A stretch of DNA of 64,000 nt from an uncultured Anaerolineales bacterium (lineage in GTDB: Bacteria; Chloroflexota; Anaerolineae; Anaerolineales; UBA6663), in assembly GCA_937952305.1 (NCBI GenBank), contig CALFZO010000142.1, positions 1 to 64,000 on the forward strand, read 5' to 3'. The notes beneath the pieces were generated by a model. That model saw only the letters and a list, made by a program, of their open reading frames with translations, made no database searches and had not been told where the DNA came from. Positions 17,301 through 24,075 of this stretch are shown one piece after another (positions within the stretch are counted from its first letter, which is position 1; the number at the start of each line of letters is the position of its first letter). A program made the translations under genes and the position numbers.

Positions 17301-17564
17301 CGGCGTGAAGGTCCAGTAATACTCCACCAGCGAGCGGTCGCGCTTGGTGGCCAGCAGCGCGGTGTCCCGGCCTTCCAGCGCGTGGGCGGGCACCGGGACG
17401 ACGCCCGGGAGCTGCAGACGCTCCAGGACCAGCCGGCTGACCTCGTCCATGCAGATCGCAAAGAGCTGAAACTCCCCGGCCGCGTGACGATTGAGCGACT
17501 CGATCAGGGCCACCGCCCGGGTAAGGTAGTTGCGATCGAAATAGGTGACGTAGTAACGCGGCAT
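11397..17564 (-). CDS. Giant multi-glycosyltransferase (four GT domains plus TPR and helical repeats)
   Basis: 2,055 residues with GAGGAG 6 nt before the ATG. Domains in order: a GT-A domain of GT8-like type at 1-345 (YLDADLYFYASPEAIF); a helical repeat at about 358-425; TPRs at 430-540; a GT2 domain at 550-780 (SAIVSTYKSEALLRACLEDL, NANTDDAHRPDAL); TPR-like helices to about 880; a GT4 domain at 930-1305 (GNLGLGVLARNVA, HRAEGLGLGLMEAMALGKPV); a second GT2 domain at 1365-1600 (VDIVVPVYGQAELLRRCVDS, then FLNSDTEALTPGWLEAL, and GVYEDVDLCWQARARGYRV); TPRs at 1640-1740; and four more helical repeats at about 1760-2050. No signal peptide or membrane helix is visible. It probably builds an oligosaccharide on one scaffold. 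Sugars are unknown. It is the last gene of the unit that ends at the terminator downstream. Confidence 0.85.
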   Translation of the reverse strand: MPRYYVTYFDRNYLTRAVALIESLNRHAAGEFQLFAICMDEVSRLVLERLQLPGVVPVPAHALEGRDTALLATKRDRSLVEYYWTFTPTAILRLLEAHGEIDVLTYLDADLYFYASPEAIFQEFGANSILIHEHRFPARLAHNLQNGRYNVGLVSFRNDAAGLEALTWWRARCLEWCFQRLEAGKFGDQAYLDDWPTRFPNVHVLQQVGAAVAPWNHEQYAFDLDSTGNVRVAGEPLIFYHFHSLTYVNPGLVVPVRGVDYPLTEPILRLCFLPYLRALSRAAEAVRAVIPDFEFGLVTPKTLTVEHTFFADQGLRQRLTTAQLPQRRQAFDEVWDLYCSERQYRAAPGEAPPAPRAAETLRRLLESDDILAALQQHTDLLDAALLAHVRAAAQQADQDGDQALAGAMTNLATYLEQHLAPAAASDLHQAAAQLVAEGRWAEAQAVLGQALERAPADAGLLVLQGNVALQLGEIAAAEAAFSAAAQAAPEAALPRTLLGMVLVYQKRFREAEPVLRQALERDPADANAQTLLAGVREALAAGAATAASATPVISAIVSTYKSEALLRACLEDLEAQTIADELEIIVVDSASPQNERAVVREFQARYPNIRYVRTAERESLYAAWNRGLLLARGRYVTNANTDDAHRPDALEKLVAALDAHPAADLAYAHCAWTGVPNAVYGQTPVDRIVEYPPYHPALSLHYCLLGPHPVWRRTVFDKIGLFDPTFRSAGDYEFQLRFTAAGLQAVLVPEVLSLFYQNPNGLTFQDSTSQNEQQMLYQRYRGLLPIQRLYALPSDDAAGRALAWVAHGNLALALHVPWVDETLVDIAYALNCFQAARQQDPACQPAWQNLIALLGRQARWAECEQLLQFMPPDLAATLQPAVAQRQHIKPVLVTVPPAVAPLVYQPGAVAAPEVTAVPVAAPTRPAPDGAPRPGFNIIGHVSGNLGLGVLARNVASTLLGRGYPIAVLDLDPGMERGGHDRRFDPFAVASVEALPHDINLFVLPSPAMPWVLRATRAALRPGRLNVALIMWELTVIPPAWRAALECFDVIVAESEFIRHVTDFSLSNVFTVSAAPPLDLPAAIRPDRARWGLPADAVVYVASFEPYSDVKRKNIKAVIDAFRQALSRETRAHLVIKANNVQADPELRTQVQKLVRQMSGGHPRVHLVAENLSYRDVLGLYASADVYVSLHRAEGLGLGLMEAMALGKPVIATAWSGNLTFMDHTNACLVGQRLIPVDGTIPAYQKENLGADAVWADPDVDEAAAWMTRLFREPALRAVIGQRAAAAMTALQQRAAQASFVDELQAIWEHRRAVPALAARKAEALERYLGTSRAKVAPVQLVARAQSVTPAQSTAPVPSVAPARTSRVDIVVPVYGQAELLRRCVDSVLRTAPDAHLILVDDCSPGTEIRALFAEWRGRPQLTLARTPENQGFVGACRLGAALGQAPFVLFLNSDTEALTPGWLEALLPTEDDVAIVGAKLLYPVDLPGPLAGTLQHAGVARDDAGVPYHPFLGWPADTPAANTPRDVNAVTGACLLVRRTVWNELGGWDARFGKGVYEDVDLCWQARARGYRVLYQPAAVLVHHESASKSPDGRHNLNAHTQANRQSLLAKWPSLASDEALFFGEAYVRARQQARRQLARATTALKQRNLKAAESALRKALTSAPDLPEALVALAQLHEARGAHAQAADLYARVLATAPTAWEVRTHLVDAWLAAGQPERAALEWRQLHAVFPTAPEVTSRQAQVAAYLPVETAAPAASDRAAETLSLVLAADDILEALDRYADRLDAAVLDLVQANAQAARQDGDTALAEGLTALVEQVAARLPAASAPIPERAVHTLRMLLAHPDLPAALFEHEHLLDADLLALVRLNADTARADGKVELGDGLDLLAAHIQSIVERSGPAASAEAQARAEETLELLIYAPDLAAALEQYAERLDQALVDVLQRRAEAARQDGELETAAALSALAEHIAQWLAAAPDSAADPGATLALLLGADDVLAALERYADRLTPELLALIRANGRAAQAEGELELAEGLELLAGVVAQHLEEAAQPVLA

Positions 17565-17574
17565 GCCTGGCTCC

Positions 17575-18624
17575 TCAGTGCGCGGCCGGCTTGGCGGCCG
17601 GCTCCCAGTAGTGGGCCGAGTGGCGACGGTAGTAGTCCACGGTGCGGCGCAAGCCCTCGGCCAGCGGGATCACCGGCTCCCAGCCCAGTTCGGCGCGGGC
17701 TTTGCGGAAGTCGCTGTAGTAATCGCCAATATCGATGGTCTTCAGATCGCCGGGGAAGGGCACCAGCTCATAGCGGCCGCCGCCGTTGAGCTGCGTCAGC
17801 AGTTCGGCGGTGGCGCGCAGGCTGAGGGCGTCGGCGGCGCCCAGGTTGAAGACCTGGCCGGCGGCGGCATCGTGCGTGGCCGCGCACAACAGGGCCTGGA
17901 CGACGTCGTCGACGTAGTTGAAATCGCGGACCTGCTGGCCGTCGCCGTACACCAGGATGGGCTGCCCCTCCAGCAGGCGCCGGATCCAGATGCCGAGGAA
18001 GGTCTGGCGGGCGTCCTTGACGCGCATGCGCGGGCCGTACGTGTTGGTGAGCCTCAGGACGACGCTGCGCAGGCCGTAGGCGTTGGTGTAGACGCGGTGA
18101 TACCACTCGCCGGCCAGCTTGTTGATGCCGTTCACGTCCACGGGGGCCAGCGGATGCTGCTCGTCCACCGGCAGGTACTGCGGCCGGCCGTAGATCTGGC
18201 GGGTGCTGGCGAAGACGATGCGGATCTCGGGGTTGTGATGGCGGCAGGCTTCCAGGATGAAGAGCTGCGCCCGCGCGTTGATCTCCAGGTCGGGGTGCGG
18301 ATTGCGCATCGAGTCCAGGTGGCTGGTCTGCCCGGCCAGGTTGAAGAGATAATGCTGGCCCTGGACGAGATACTGCATGGCGTGCTCGTCGCGGACATCG
18401 GCGATGTTCAGCCGCACCTGCTGGCGGACAGGCTCCAGGTTCCAGAGGTTGCCGCCATACTCCGGGATCAGGCTGTCCAGGACGGTGACGTGGGCGCCCA
18501 GGGCCACCAGCCGCACGGCCAGGTTGGAGCCGATGAAGCCGGCGCCGCCAGTAATCAGGACGCGGCGGCCGGCAAAAGCACCGGAGAAGCCGTCAGCGCC
18601 GGCGGAAGACGTAGGTGACGTCAT
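17575..18624 (-). CDS. NAD-dependent epimerase/dehydratase (extended SDR) with atypical active site
   Basis: 349 residues. The Rossmann motif VLITGGAGFIGSNLAVRL lies at about 20-37, the Asp that binds the NAD ribose in VTVLDSL, and the nucleotide-sugar-binding pattern RDFNYVDDVVQALL near 235. The usual Y-x-x-x-K catalytic pair is altered: the loop reads DVNGINKLAGE, with Asn165 in place of Tyr and Lys169 kept. It probably makes a nucleotide sugar for the neighbouring glycosyltransferases, but the reaction is uncertain. The gene overlaps the end of the upstream gene by 32 bp and lies 10 bp before the giant glycosyltransferase. Confidence 0.83.
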   Translation of the reverse strand: MTSPTSSAGADGFSGAFAGRRVLITGGAGFIGSNLAVRLVALGAHVTVLDSLIPEYGGNLWNLEPVRQQVRLNIADVRDEHAMQYLVQGQHYLFNLAGQTSHLDSMRNPHPDLEINARAQLFILEACRHHNPEIRIVFASTRQIYGRPQYLPVDEQHPLAPVDVNGINKLAGEWYHRVYTNAYGLRSVVLRLTNTYGPRMRVKDARQTFLGIWIRRLLEGQPILVYGDGQQVRDFNYVDDVVQALLCAATHDAAAGQVFNLGAADALSLRATAELLTQLNGGGRYELVPFPGDLKTIDIGDYYSDFRKARAELGWEPVIPLAEGLRRTVDYYRRHSAHYWEPAAKPAAH

Positions 18625-21148
18625 ACTCGTCTTTCTGGGCGGCCGCCTGGTATTGCAGCGTTTGGGTCAGCACCAGGCCCTGCGCCGTGAACGTATCGAC
18701 GAACTCGGCCTCGTTGAAGCGCAGTTCCACGGTGGCGACGCCGTAGGCCAGCTTGCGATAGTGCTGGGTGGGCCGGCGGCGGCAGATGGGCGTGCGGTGG
18801 GCGACCACGTAGCGGCGGGCGATGCGGGCCGTCTCGGCCACGTGCTCGGCGGCGTTCGGCACGTGCAGCAGAATCCCGCCGGAGACGGCGACGTCGAAGT
18901 GGCGGTCCTCAAAGGGCAGCCGGGCGCCATCGGCCACGACGAAGCGGGCCTGCGGATAGTGCTGGCGCGCCAGCGCGATCAGCGCCGGCGAGTAGTCGAC
19001 GCCGGTGTAACCGAGCCGGACGTTGAGCAGGTACTCTAGGACTTCGGAGTAGTAACCGCTGGCGCAGCCCAGCTCCACCACACGGCTGCCCGGCGTGATG
19101 TAAGGCGCCAGGCCCTCGGCCAGGACGCGGTAGGGCACGGGGACCTGGCCGCGATACATCTGCGCCAGCTCGGCCTGCACCAGACGCCGCTGGCGGGCCG
19201 GGATCAGGTCGCTCTGCCAGCCGTGGGTCAGCTCGGGCGAAATATCGGTGGGCGCGATCGGTTCGTAATTTTGCGAGACTCCGGCCGGCGCGGGTTCGGC
19301 TGGCGCCCGGCTGGCCTCACTTGCGCGCAGGTGCCGCTCCAGGAACTCGGCCGTGTAGGCCAGGCGCTGGGCGTAGGTGTGCTCGCGCAGGGTGCGTGCC
19401 TGGCCGGCCTGGGCGATGGCGCGCGCCTCGTCCGGATGGGCCAGGTAATACTTCACCAGCGCCAGCGCCTCCTCCGGCGAGCGGTAGGCCACGATCTCGC
19501 GCCCGATGTCGAACAGGTCCGCCAGGTTGTCTTTGTGGTCGGTGATCAGCAGTGCGCCGCAGCCGGTCGCCTCAAACAGGCGCATGTTGTTGGCGAAATT
19601 CTCGGCCACCTCGCCGTGCCGGTTGAAAGTGATGAGCGACTGGTTGAGCAGCGTGAACATCTCCAGGCCCCAGGCCTGGCCGTGGTGGCGGCTGCGGATG
19701 GGCGAGCCGGCGGCCACCGCCTCCAGCCCGTAGCCCCAGAACTCGATCGGCGTCTGCTGCGCCAGCGTCTCCAGCAGGGCGGTTCCGGCCACCCAGGTGT
19801 GCGCGCCGGCCAGGCCGCCCACAAACGTCAGCGGGTAGGGCCGGTCGGTGTTGGGTAGTTCGGCCAGAAGGCGTGGTTCAAAGGCCAGTGGCTGGTAATA
19901 GGTGGTCAGACCCTGGGCCCGGAAGCGCTGCACGTAGTGCGGAAACGACGACACCAGCACGTCGAAACGCGCCAGCGGGGCCTGCGGCGGCAGCTTGGAC
20001 GCGATCTGGCCGACGAGCAGCCGCGTATGCGGGCGCAGGGCCTCCACGAGCGCCTCGGTCACCATGTGCAGATCGTGCAAGTAGACCACGTCTGGCTGCA
20101 GGCGCCGGATTTGCTCGAGGGCGATCTCGAGGCCGCTGACGTTGACGCCGTTCTCGCGCGCCCAGGCGGATTGGAGCGGAGCGCAGTTGACGATGAGGTC
20201 GGCGGTGTCCCAGCCGGCCAGGCCGAGGCCCTGCGAATAGAAGTCGCTGTCGCCAAAGCGCCCGCTCTGCAGTGAGCGCAGCTGGTCGGCGTAAGGGGCC
20301 TGGCTCAACTCCGGGCGCGTTGCGTAGTGCGCCTTGATGAAGTCTGGGTAGTAGGTGTTCACAAAGACGCAGCGGTAGGACGCCGCCGGCGGGCTGGAGC
20401 GAGGGGCCGGAGTCGGGACAACCGGCTGGGCGGCCTTGCCGTTGGCAGCCGGCGCGGGCACGGCCGGCACCGCGCGCAGGGCGGGGCTGGTGCGGGTCAG
20501 CGTGACCGTCGGCGGGACGCGGTCCTGCAGCGTGTGTTTTAACTGGTCGGCCGCCAGGCTGCCGCGGAACATGAAGAGCATAGACACCGGCCCTTCACTG
20601 ATGACGGCGGTGTTGACCAGGCGGACCTGTTCGCTCATGGCCGGGATGCCGGGCGCGTACTCGCGCCGCTGGGCGTCATGCAAGATCATGACGCCATCCG
20701 GGTTGAGCAGCTGCCAGCCCTCGGCCAAACAGTCGGCGCGGGCGCGTCCATCGACGAAGACGACGTCGAAAGTGCCGCCCAGCGAACGCGGGAAGTCAAT
20801 GTAGTTGCCGAACGAGCTGCGATCCCCATCGTCGACGCCGTCGCGGAAGGGCCCATTGTTGGGGACCAGGTGGACGGTGACCTCAGTCAGGCCAAAGCGC
20901 ACGATCTGCCCGGAGACTTGGCCGGCCCACTCGGCGTTGTGCTCGATGGCCGTCCACTGGCTGCCGGCCGGGAGCTGCGCGGCGAAGTACACGGTGCTGT
21001 GGCCGCTGCCCCATTCCAGGACCTTGAGCGGGCGGCTGAACTGGCGCAGGCAGGTCTCCAGCGCCAGGATCTCCCATTCATTCATGAAAGGCAGCGGAGG
21101 TTGGAGCGGACGCAGGGACATGGGCGGCACCTGGGTGAACCGAGCCAC
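18593..21148 (-). CDS. Methyltransferase-glycosyltransferase-methyltransferase fusion
   Basis: 851 residues in three parts. Residues about 20-200 are a class I SAM-dependent methyltransferase-like domain (KVLEWGSGHSTVYFAAQLP, VVFVDGRARADCLAEGW, VMILHDAQRREY). Residues about 250-610 are a CgeB-like GT-B domain (NTYYPDFIKAHY, RLFEATGCGALLITDHKDNL). Residues about 660-850 are a second methyltransferase (RVVELGCASGYYSEVLEYLL, DVAVSGGILLHVPNAAEHV). It may extend and cap a methylated sugar chain; that is inference. The N-terminal start could also be the Met at residue 10. The gene is 12 bp after the TPR-glycosyltransferase and overlaps the epimerase. Confidence 0.8.
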   Translation of the reverse strand: MARFTQVPPMSLRPLQPPLPFMNEWEILALETCLRQFSRPLKVLEWGSGHSTVYFAAQLPAGSQWTAIEHNAEWAGQVSGQIVRFGLTEVTVHLVPNNGPFRDGVDDGDRSSFGNYIDFPRSLGGTFDVVFVDGRARADCLAEGWQLLNPDGVMILHDAQRREYAPGIPAMSEQVRLVNTAVISEGPVSMLFMFRGSLAADQLKHTLQDRVPPTVTLTRTSPALRAVPAVPAPAANGKAAQPVVPTPAPRSSPPAASYRCVFVNTYYPDFIKAHYATRPELSQAPYADQLRSLQSGRFGDSDFYSQGLGLAGWDTADLIVNCAPLQSAWARENGVNVSGLEIALEQIRRLQPDVVYLHDLHMVTEALVEALRPHTRLLVGQIASKLPPQAPLARFDVLVSSFPHYVQRFRAQGLTTYYQPLAFEPRLLAELPNTDRPYPLTFVGGLAGAHTWVAGTALLETLAQQTPIEFWGYGLEAVAAGSPIRSRHHGQAWGLEMFTLLNQSLITFNRHGEVAENFANNMRLFEATGCGALLITDHKDNLADLFDIGREIVAYRSPEEALALVKYYLAHPDEARAIAQAGQARTLREHTYAQRLAYTAEFLERHLRASEASRAPAEPAPAGVSQNYEPIAPTDISPELTHGWQSDLIPARQRRLVQAELAQMYRGQVPVPYRVLAEGLAPYITPGSRVVELGCASGYYSEVLEYLLNVRLGYTGVDYSPALIALARQHYPQARFVVADGARLPFEDRHFDVAVSGGILLHVPNAAEHVAETARIARRYVVAHRTPICRRRPTQHYRKLAYGVATVELRFNEAEFVDTFTAQGLVLTQTLQYQAAAQKDEYDVTYVFRRR

Positions 21149-21160
21149 GGCGGGCTGGGA

Positions 21161-22804
21161 CTAATTGGCGGACAGCGAAGTCGTGATCCAGCTGGCCTGG
21201 GCGTTGACGGTCATGTGGGTGGCCAGACGCTGGCCCTGTTCGCCCAGCGTCTGGCGCAGGGCCGCATCTTCGATCAGCGTGCGCAGCGTCACCGGCCAGG
21301 CCTGCGGGGCCTCGATCAACAGGCCGCCGGCGTTCCAGGCCTGGTGCGCGGGCAGGGGACTGGTGAGCCACGGGATGCCGCGCGCGCCGGCCTCCAGCAG
21401 ACGCCGCGCCGACTTGGAACGGTTGTATTCAGTGTCGCGCAGTGGCACCAGCAGGAGGTCGAAGTGGGCCAGCAGATAGGGGTAATCCTCGGGCAGCACC
21501 GGCGGCAAATACAGGCGCTGTTTCTCCGCCGCCTTCTCAAAGAGCGCGTACACGGCCGGCGCACCGGCGATGACGAGTTGGGCGTGCGGGAACTCGCTCA
21601 AGAGGTCGAGGAGTTCGGTGCGGATGGCGCGCATATCCTCCACTTCGGCCGCGCCGCCGATCCAGCCGAGGTTGAGCGTGGAGTGCGGCACCGCCTTCTT
21701 CCAGAGCGGGTTGCCGGGGTCCCACGTGTCCGGCACGGTCGTGATGTGGCGCGCGTAGGGCGCATAGCGTTCGGCCAGGACCGCCGTGCTTGTGGTCACC
21801 AGGTCGGCTTCAGCCAGCGCGGCCTCCAACTGCCGCAGGGCGGCAGCGTTGCCCGGCCCGAGCGTGGCATAGTCCGGGTGCTCCGGCGGCAGGCGATGGT
21901 AGTCGTCGTCCAGGTCCACCACGACGCGTTTGCCGGCCCGCCGTGCCTGGGCCAGCGAGTCGCTCAGCTCCGGGGCGGCGTGCGGGCGTGCCAGCGTGAT
22001 CACGTCGAAAGCCTGCCAGTCGGCCGGCTCCGGGTGGGCGATCACCTTGACGCGATGGCCGCGGCTGGCCAGCCAGCGCGCGGCCGCCCACGGGCGCAGA
22101 GTCTCCCAGGGGCCTTCGGCGCCGAAGAAGCCGACGCTGACCGGGTCCGGGCGAGCCGGCTTCACCGCGGCCGGGCGCTTGAGGCCCTTCAGGGCCGCTA
22201 ACTTCTGGGCGTGTTCGGGCCGGGCGATGCGCGGCTGCGGGACGGGGGCGGTGCGCTCCAGGCCGGTGCGCGCTTCGGCGTGGTCTGGCTCCTGCTGCAG
22301 CACCTGGCGATAGAGGTGGGCGGCCGAGGCCTTGTCGTCACCCTGTTCGTAGCAGGCGGCCAGCATCATCAGGGCATCGCGGTCTTCCGGGTGCGCCTTC
22401 ACGATGGCGGCGGCCATGGGGACGCCTTCGTCGAAGCGGCCCTGTTGCAGGCAGAGCGTGGCCAGGTTTTTCCAGGCGGGCACGTGATCGGCATCGCAGG
22501 CCAGGGCCTGGCGATACTCAGCTTCGGCCGCGTCCGGGCGCCCGGCCAGGGCCATGGCCAGGCCGAGGTTGTTGTGGGCCTCCGGCGCGTTGGGCAGCAG
22601 CGCGGCCACGCGCAGGAAGTGGCTGACGGCCTCGGTGGGACGGTTCAGCTGCAGGAGGCAAGTGCCCAAGCCGGTGAGGGCGCCCGGATGATCGGCTTGC
22701 AGCGTGAGAGCTTCGGTCAGAGTGGCGTAAGTGTCTTGCCACCGGCTGCTGCGCGCCAGGCCGTCGGCCTGGGCGAGCAGTGCATCGAATGCGGAAGTTG
22801 TCAT
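21161..22804 (-). CDS. TPR-glycosyltransferase fusion protein (paralogue)
   Basis: 547 residues. Residues 1-190 contain about five tetratricopeptide repeats (HPGALTGLGTCLLQLNRPTE, APEAHNNLGLAMALAGRPDA, VPAWKNLATLCLQQGRFDEG and more). Residues about 215-540 form a GT-B domain with VVVDLDDDYHRLP, LNLGWIGGAAEVEDMRAI, LLLVPLRDTEYNRSKSARRL and AWNAGGLLIEAP. It is clearly related to the product of 9552-11207. It is the first gene behind phased-repeat promoter C. Its likely role is adding sugar to a protein (flagellin is next door) or a surface polymer. Confidence 0.82.
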   Translation of the reverse strand: MTTSAFDALLAQADGLARSSRWQDTYATLTEALTLQADHPGALTGLGTCLLQLNRPTEAVSHFLRVAALLPNAPEAHNNLGLAMALAGRPDAAEAEYRQALACDADHVPAWKNLATLCLQQGRFDEGVPMAAAIVKAHPEDRDALMMLAACYEQGDDKASAAHLYRQVLQQEPDHAEARTGLERTAPVPQPRIARPEHAQKLAALKGLKRPAAVKPARPDPVSVGFFGAEGPWETLRPWAAARWLASRGHRVKVIAHPEPADWQAFDVITLARPHAAPELSDSLAQARRAGKRVVVDLDDDYHRLPPEHPDYATLGPGNAAALRQLEAALAEADLVTTSTAVLAERYAPYARHITTVPDTWDPGNPLWKKAVPHSTLNLGWIGGAAEVEDMRAIRTELLDLLSEFPHAQLVIAGAPAVYALFEKAAEKQRLYLPPVLPEDYPYLLAHFDLLLVPLRDTEYNRSKSARRLLEAGARGIPWLTSPLPAHQAWNAGGLLIEAPQAWPVTLRTLIEDAALRQTLGEQGQRLATHMTVNAQASWITTSLSAN

Positions 22805-22864
22805 GCGAACCGTCCGGCCTCGTGAATGTAGGGGCCGGCGGGTGGACCGGCCGACCTCAGGCTC

Positions 22865-22935
22865 ACTGTATGCCGGGCGGCTGGCGAGCGTCAGTAAATG
22901 GTCGCTAAATCATGCATTAACGGGGGCTAAAGAGG
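22865..22935 (-). promoter_or_regulatory. Phased-repeat promoter C (second glycan unit)
   Basis: Four contiguous 11-bp units, plus-strand forms CAGTAAATGGT 22892-22902, CGCTAAATCAT 22903-22913, GCATTAACGGG 22914-22924 and GGCTAAAGAGG 22925-22935. A further GGCTAAA at 22946 is 2 bp out of phase. On the minus strand the last unit meets CTGACG (22889-22894). After 18 bp comes TACAGT (22865-22870). The start codon of the TPR-glycosyltransferase is 60 bp downstream. Confidence 0.65.
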
Positions 22936-22950
22936 CGCGGCGGGGGCTAA

Positions 22951-22998
22951 ACTTCCGGCGCCGTTGGCCGAGGGCAGACTCCCTTCGGCGCCGGAAGT
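22951..22998 (-). terminator. Terminator of the hyp operon
   Basis: A perfect 13-bp inverted repeat (ACTTCCGGCGCCG / CGGCGCCGGAAGT) with a 22-nt loop starts 4 bp after the hypE stop. On the minus strand it is followed by TTTAGCC, a short T-run. It closes the hyp genes and abuts promoter C. Confidence 0.75.
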
Positions 22999-23001
22999 CG
23001 G

Positions 23002-24069
23002 TCAACAGATCCGGGGCAGCATTTCTCCCATGAGCACGTCGACGACGCGCGTGCTGCCGATGGCGGTCTTCATTAATACGCGGCCTCTGGGCTCGGCGCG
23101 GACCGTGCCGATGGCCACGGCGTCCTCGCCGTAGCGGGTCTGGCGCATCGCGGCCAGGACGGCGGCGGCGTCGGCGGGGGCAACGACGACGACGAGCTTG
23201 CCTTCATTGGCGATGTAGAGCGGGTCGAAGCCCAGCATCTCGCTGGCGGCGGCCACGGGCGCGCGGACTGGGATGGCGCGCTCCTCGAGCACGATGCCGA
23301 CCTGAGCCTGCTGCGCGATCTCGTTGAGCGTGGTGGCCAGGCCGCCCCGGGTGGGGTCGCGCAGGACGTGGACGTTGGGGCTGGCCGCCAGGATGGCCGC
23401 GATCAGGTGGTTGAGCGGGGCCACGTCGCTCTGCACGTCGGCATCAAAGCCGAGCTCGCCGCGCGCGGCCAGCACCGCGATGCCGTGATCGCCCAGCGCG
23501 CCGGACACGATGACGGTGTCGCCGGGCCGCGCCTGCGCGCCGCCGATCTGGACGCCGTCCGGCACCAGGCCCACCCCGGCGGTGGTGACGTACAGGCCGT
23601 CGGCTTTGCCGCGCTGGACCACCTTGGTATCGCCGGCCACGATCTGCACGCCGGCCTCCTCGGCGGCGGCGCGCATCGACGCAATCACGCGTTCGAGCAC
23701 GTCCAGTTCCAGGCCTTCTTCCAGGATGAAACCGGCGGTGAGGTAGAGCGGGCGCGCGCCCAGCATGGCGACGTCGTTGACGGTGCCGCAGACGGCCAGG
23801 CGGCCGATGTCGCCGCCGGGGAAGAACAGCGGCCAGACCACGTGCGAGTCCGTGCTGATGGCCAGCCGCGCCGACGGGCCGGCCGCCACCAGGCCGGCGT
23901 CGTCGCCGGCGGCCAGCGCCGGGTTGGTGAAGGCCGGCAGGAAGCGCTTGGCAATCAGGTCGTGGGAGAGCTTGCCGCCGCTGCCGTGGCCCATCACGAT
24001 CCGGTCGCGCTGGGTGATGGGCGCCGGGCAGACCGGGCCCTGCAGGGTTATCGGGGTCTCAGCGGTCAT
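23002..24069 (-). CDS. hypE: Hydrogenase maturation factor HypE
   Basis: HypE dehydrates the thiocarboxamide on its C-terminal Cys to a thiocyanate, the source of the CN ligands of [NiFe] hydrogenase, using ATP. The 355-residue protein has the AIR-synthase-like fold with MGHGSGGKLSHDLI near residue 27, GDDAGLVAAG, VNDVAMLGARPLYLT and DPTRGGLATTLNEIA. It ends in the required PRIC with the terminal Cys. Length is normal. It is the last gene of the hypA-F-C-D-E series, 6 bp after hypD. Confidence 0.97.
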   Translation of the reverse strand: MTAETPITLQGPVCPAPITQRDRIVMGHGSGGKLSHDLIAKRFLPAFTNPALAAGDDAGLVAAGPSARLAISTDSHVVWPLFFPGGDIGRLAVCGTVNDVAMLGARPLYLTAGFILEEGLELDVLERVIASMRAAAEEAGVQIVAGDTKVVQRGKADGLYVTTAGVGLVPDGVQIGGAQARPGDTVIVSGALGDHGIAVLAARGELGFDADVQSDVAPLNHLIAAILAASPNVHVLRDPTRGGLATTLNEIAQQAQVGIVLEERAIPVRAPVAAASEMLGFDPLYIANEGKLVVVVAPADAAAVLAAMRQTRYGEDAVAIGTVRAEPRGRVLMKTAIGSTRVVDVLMGEMLPRIC

Positions 24070-24075
24070 ACGCGT

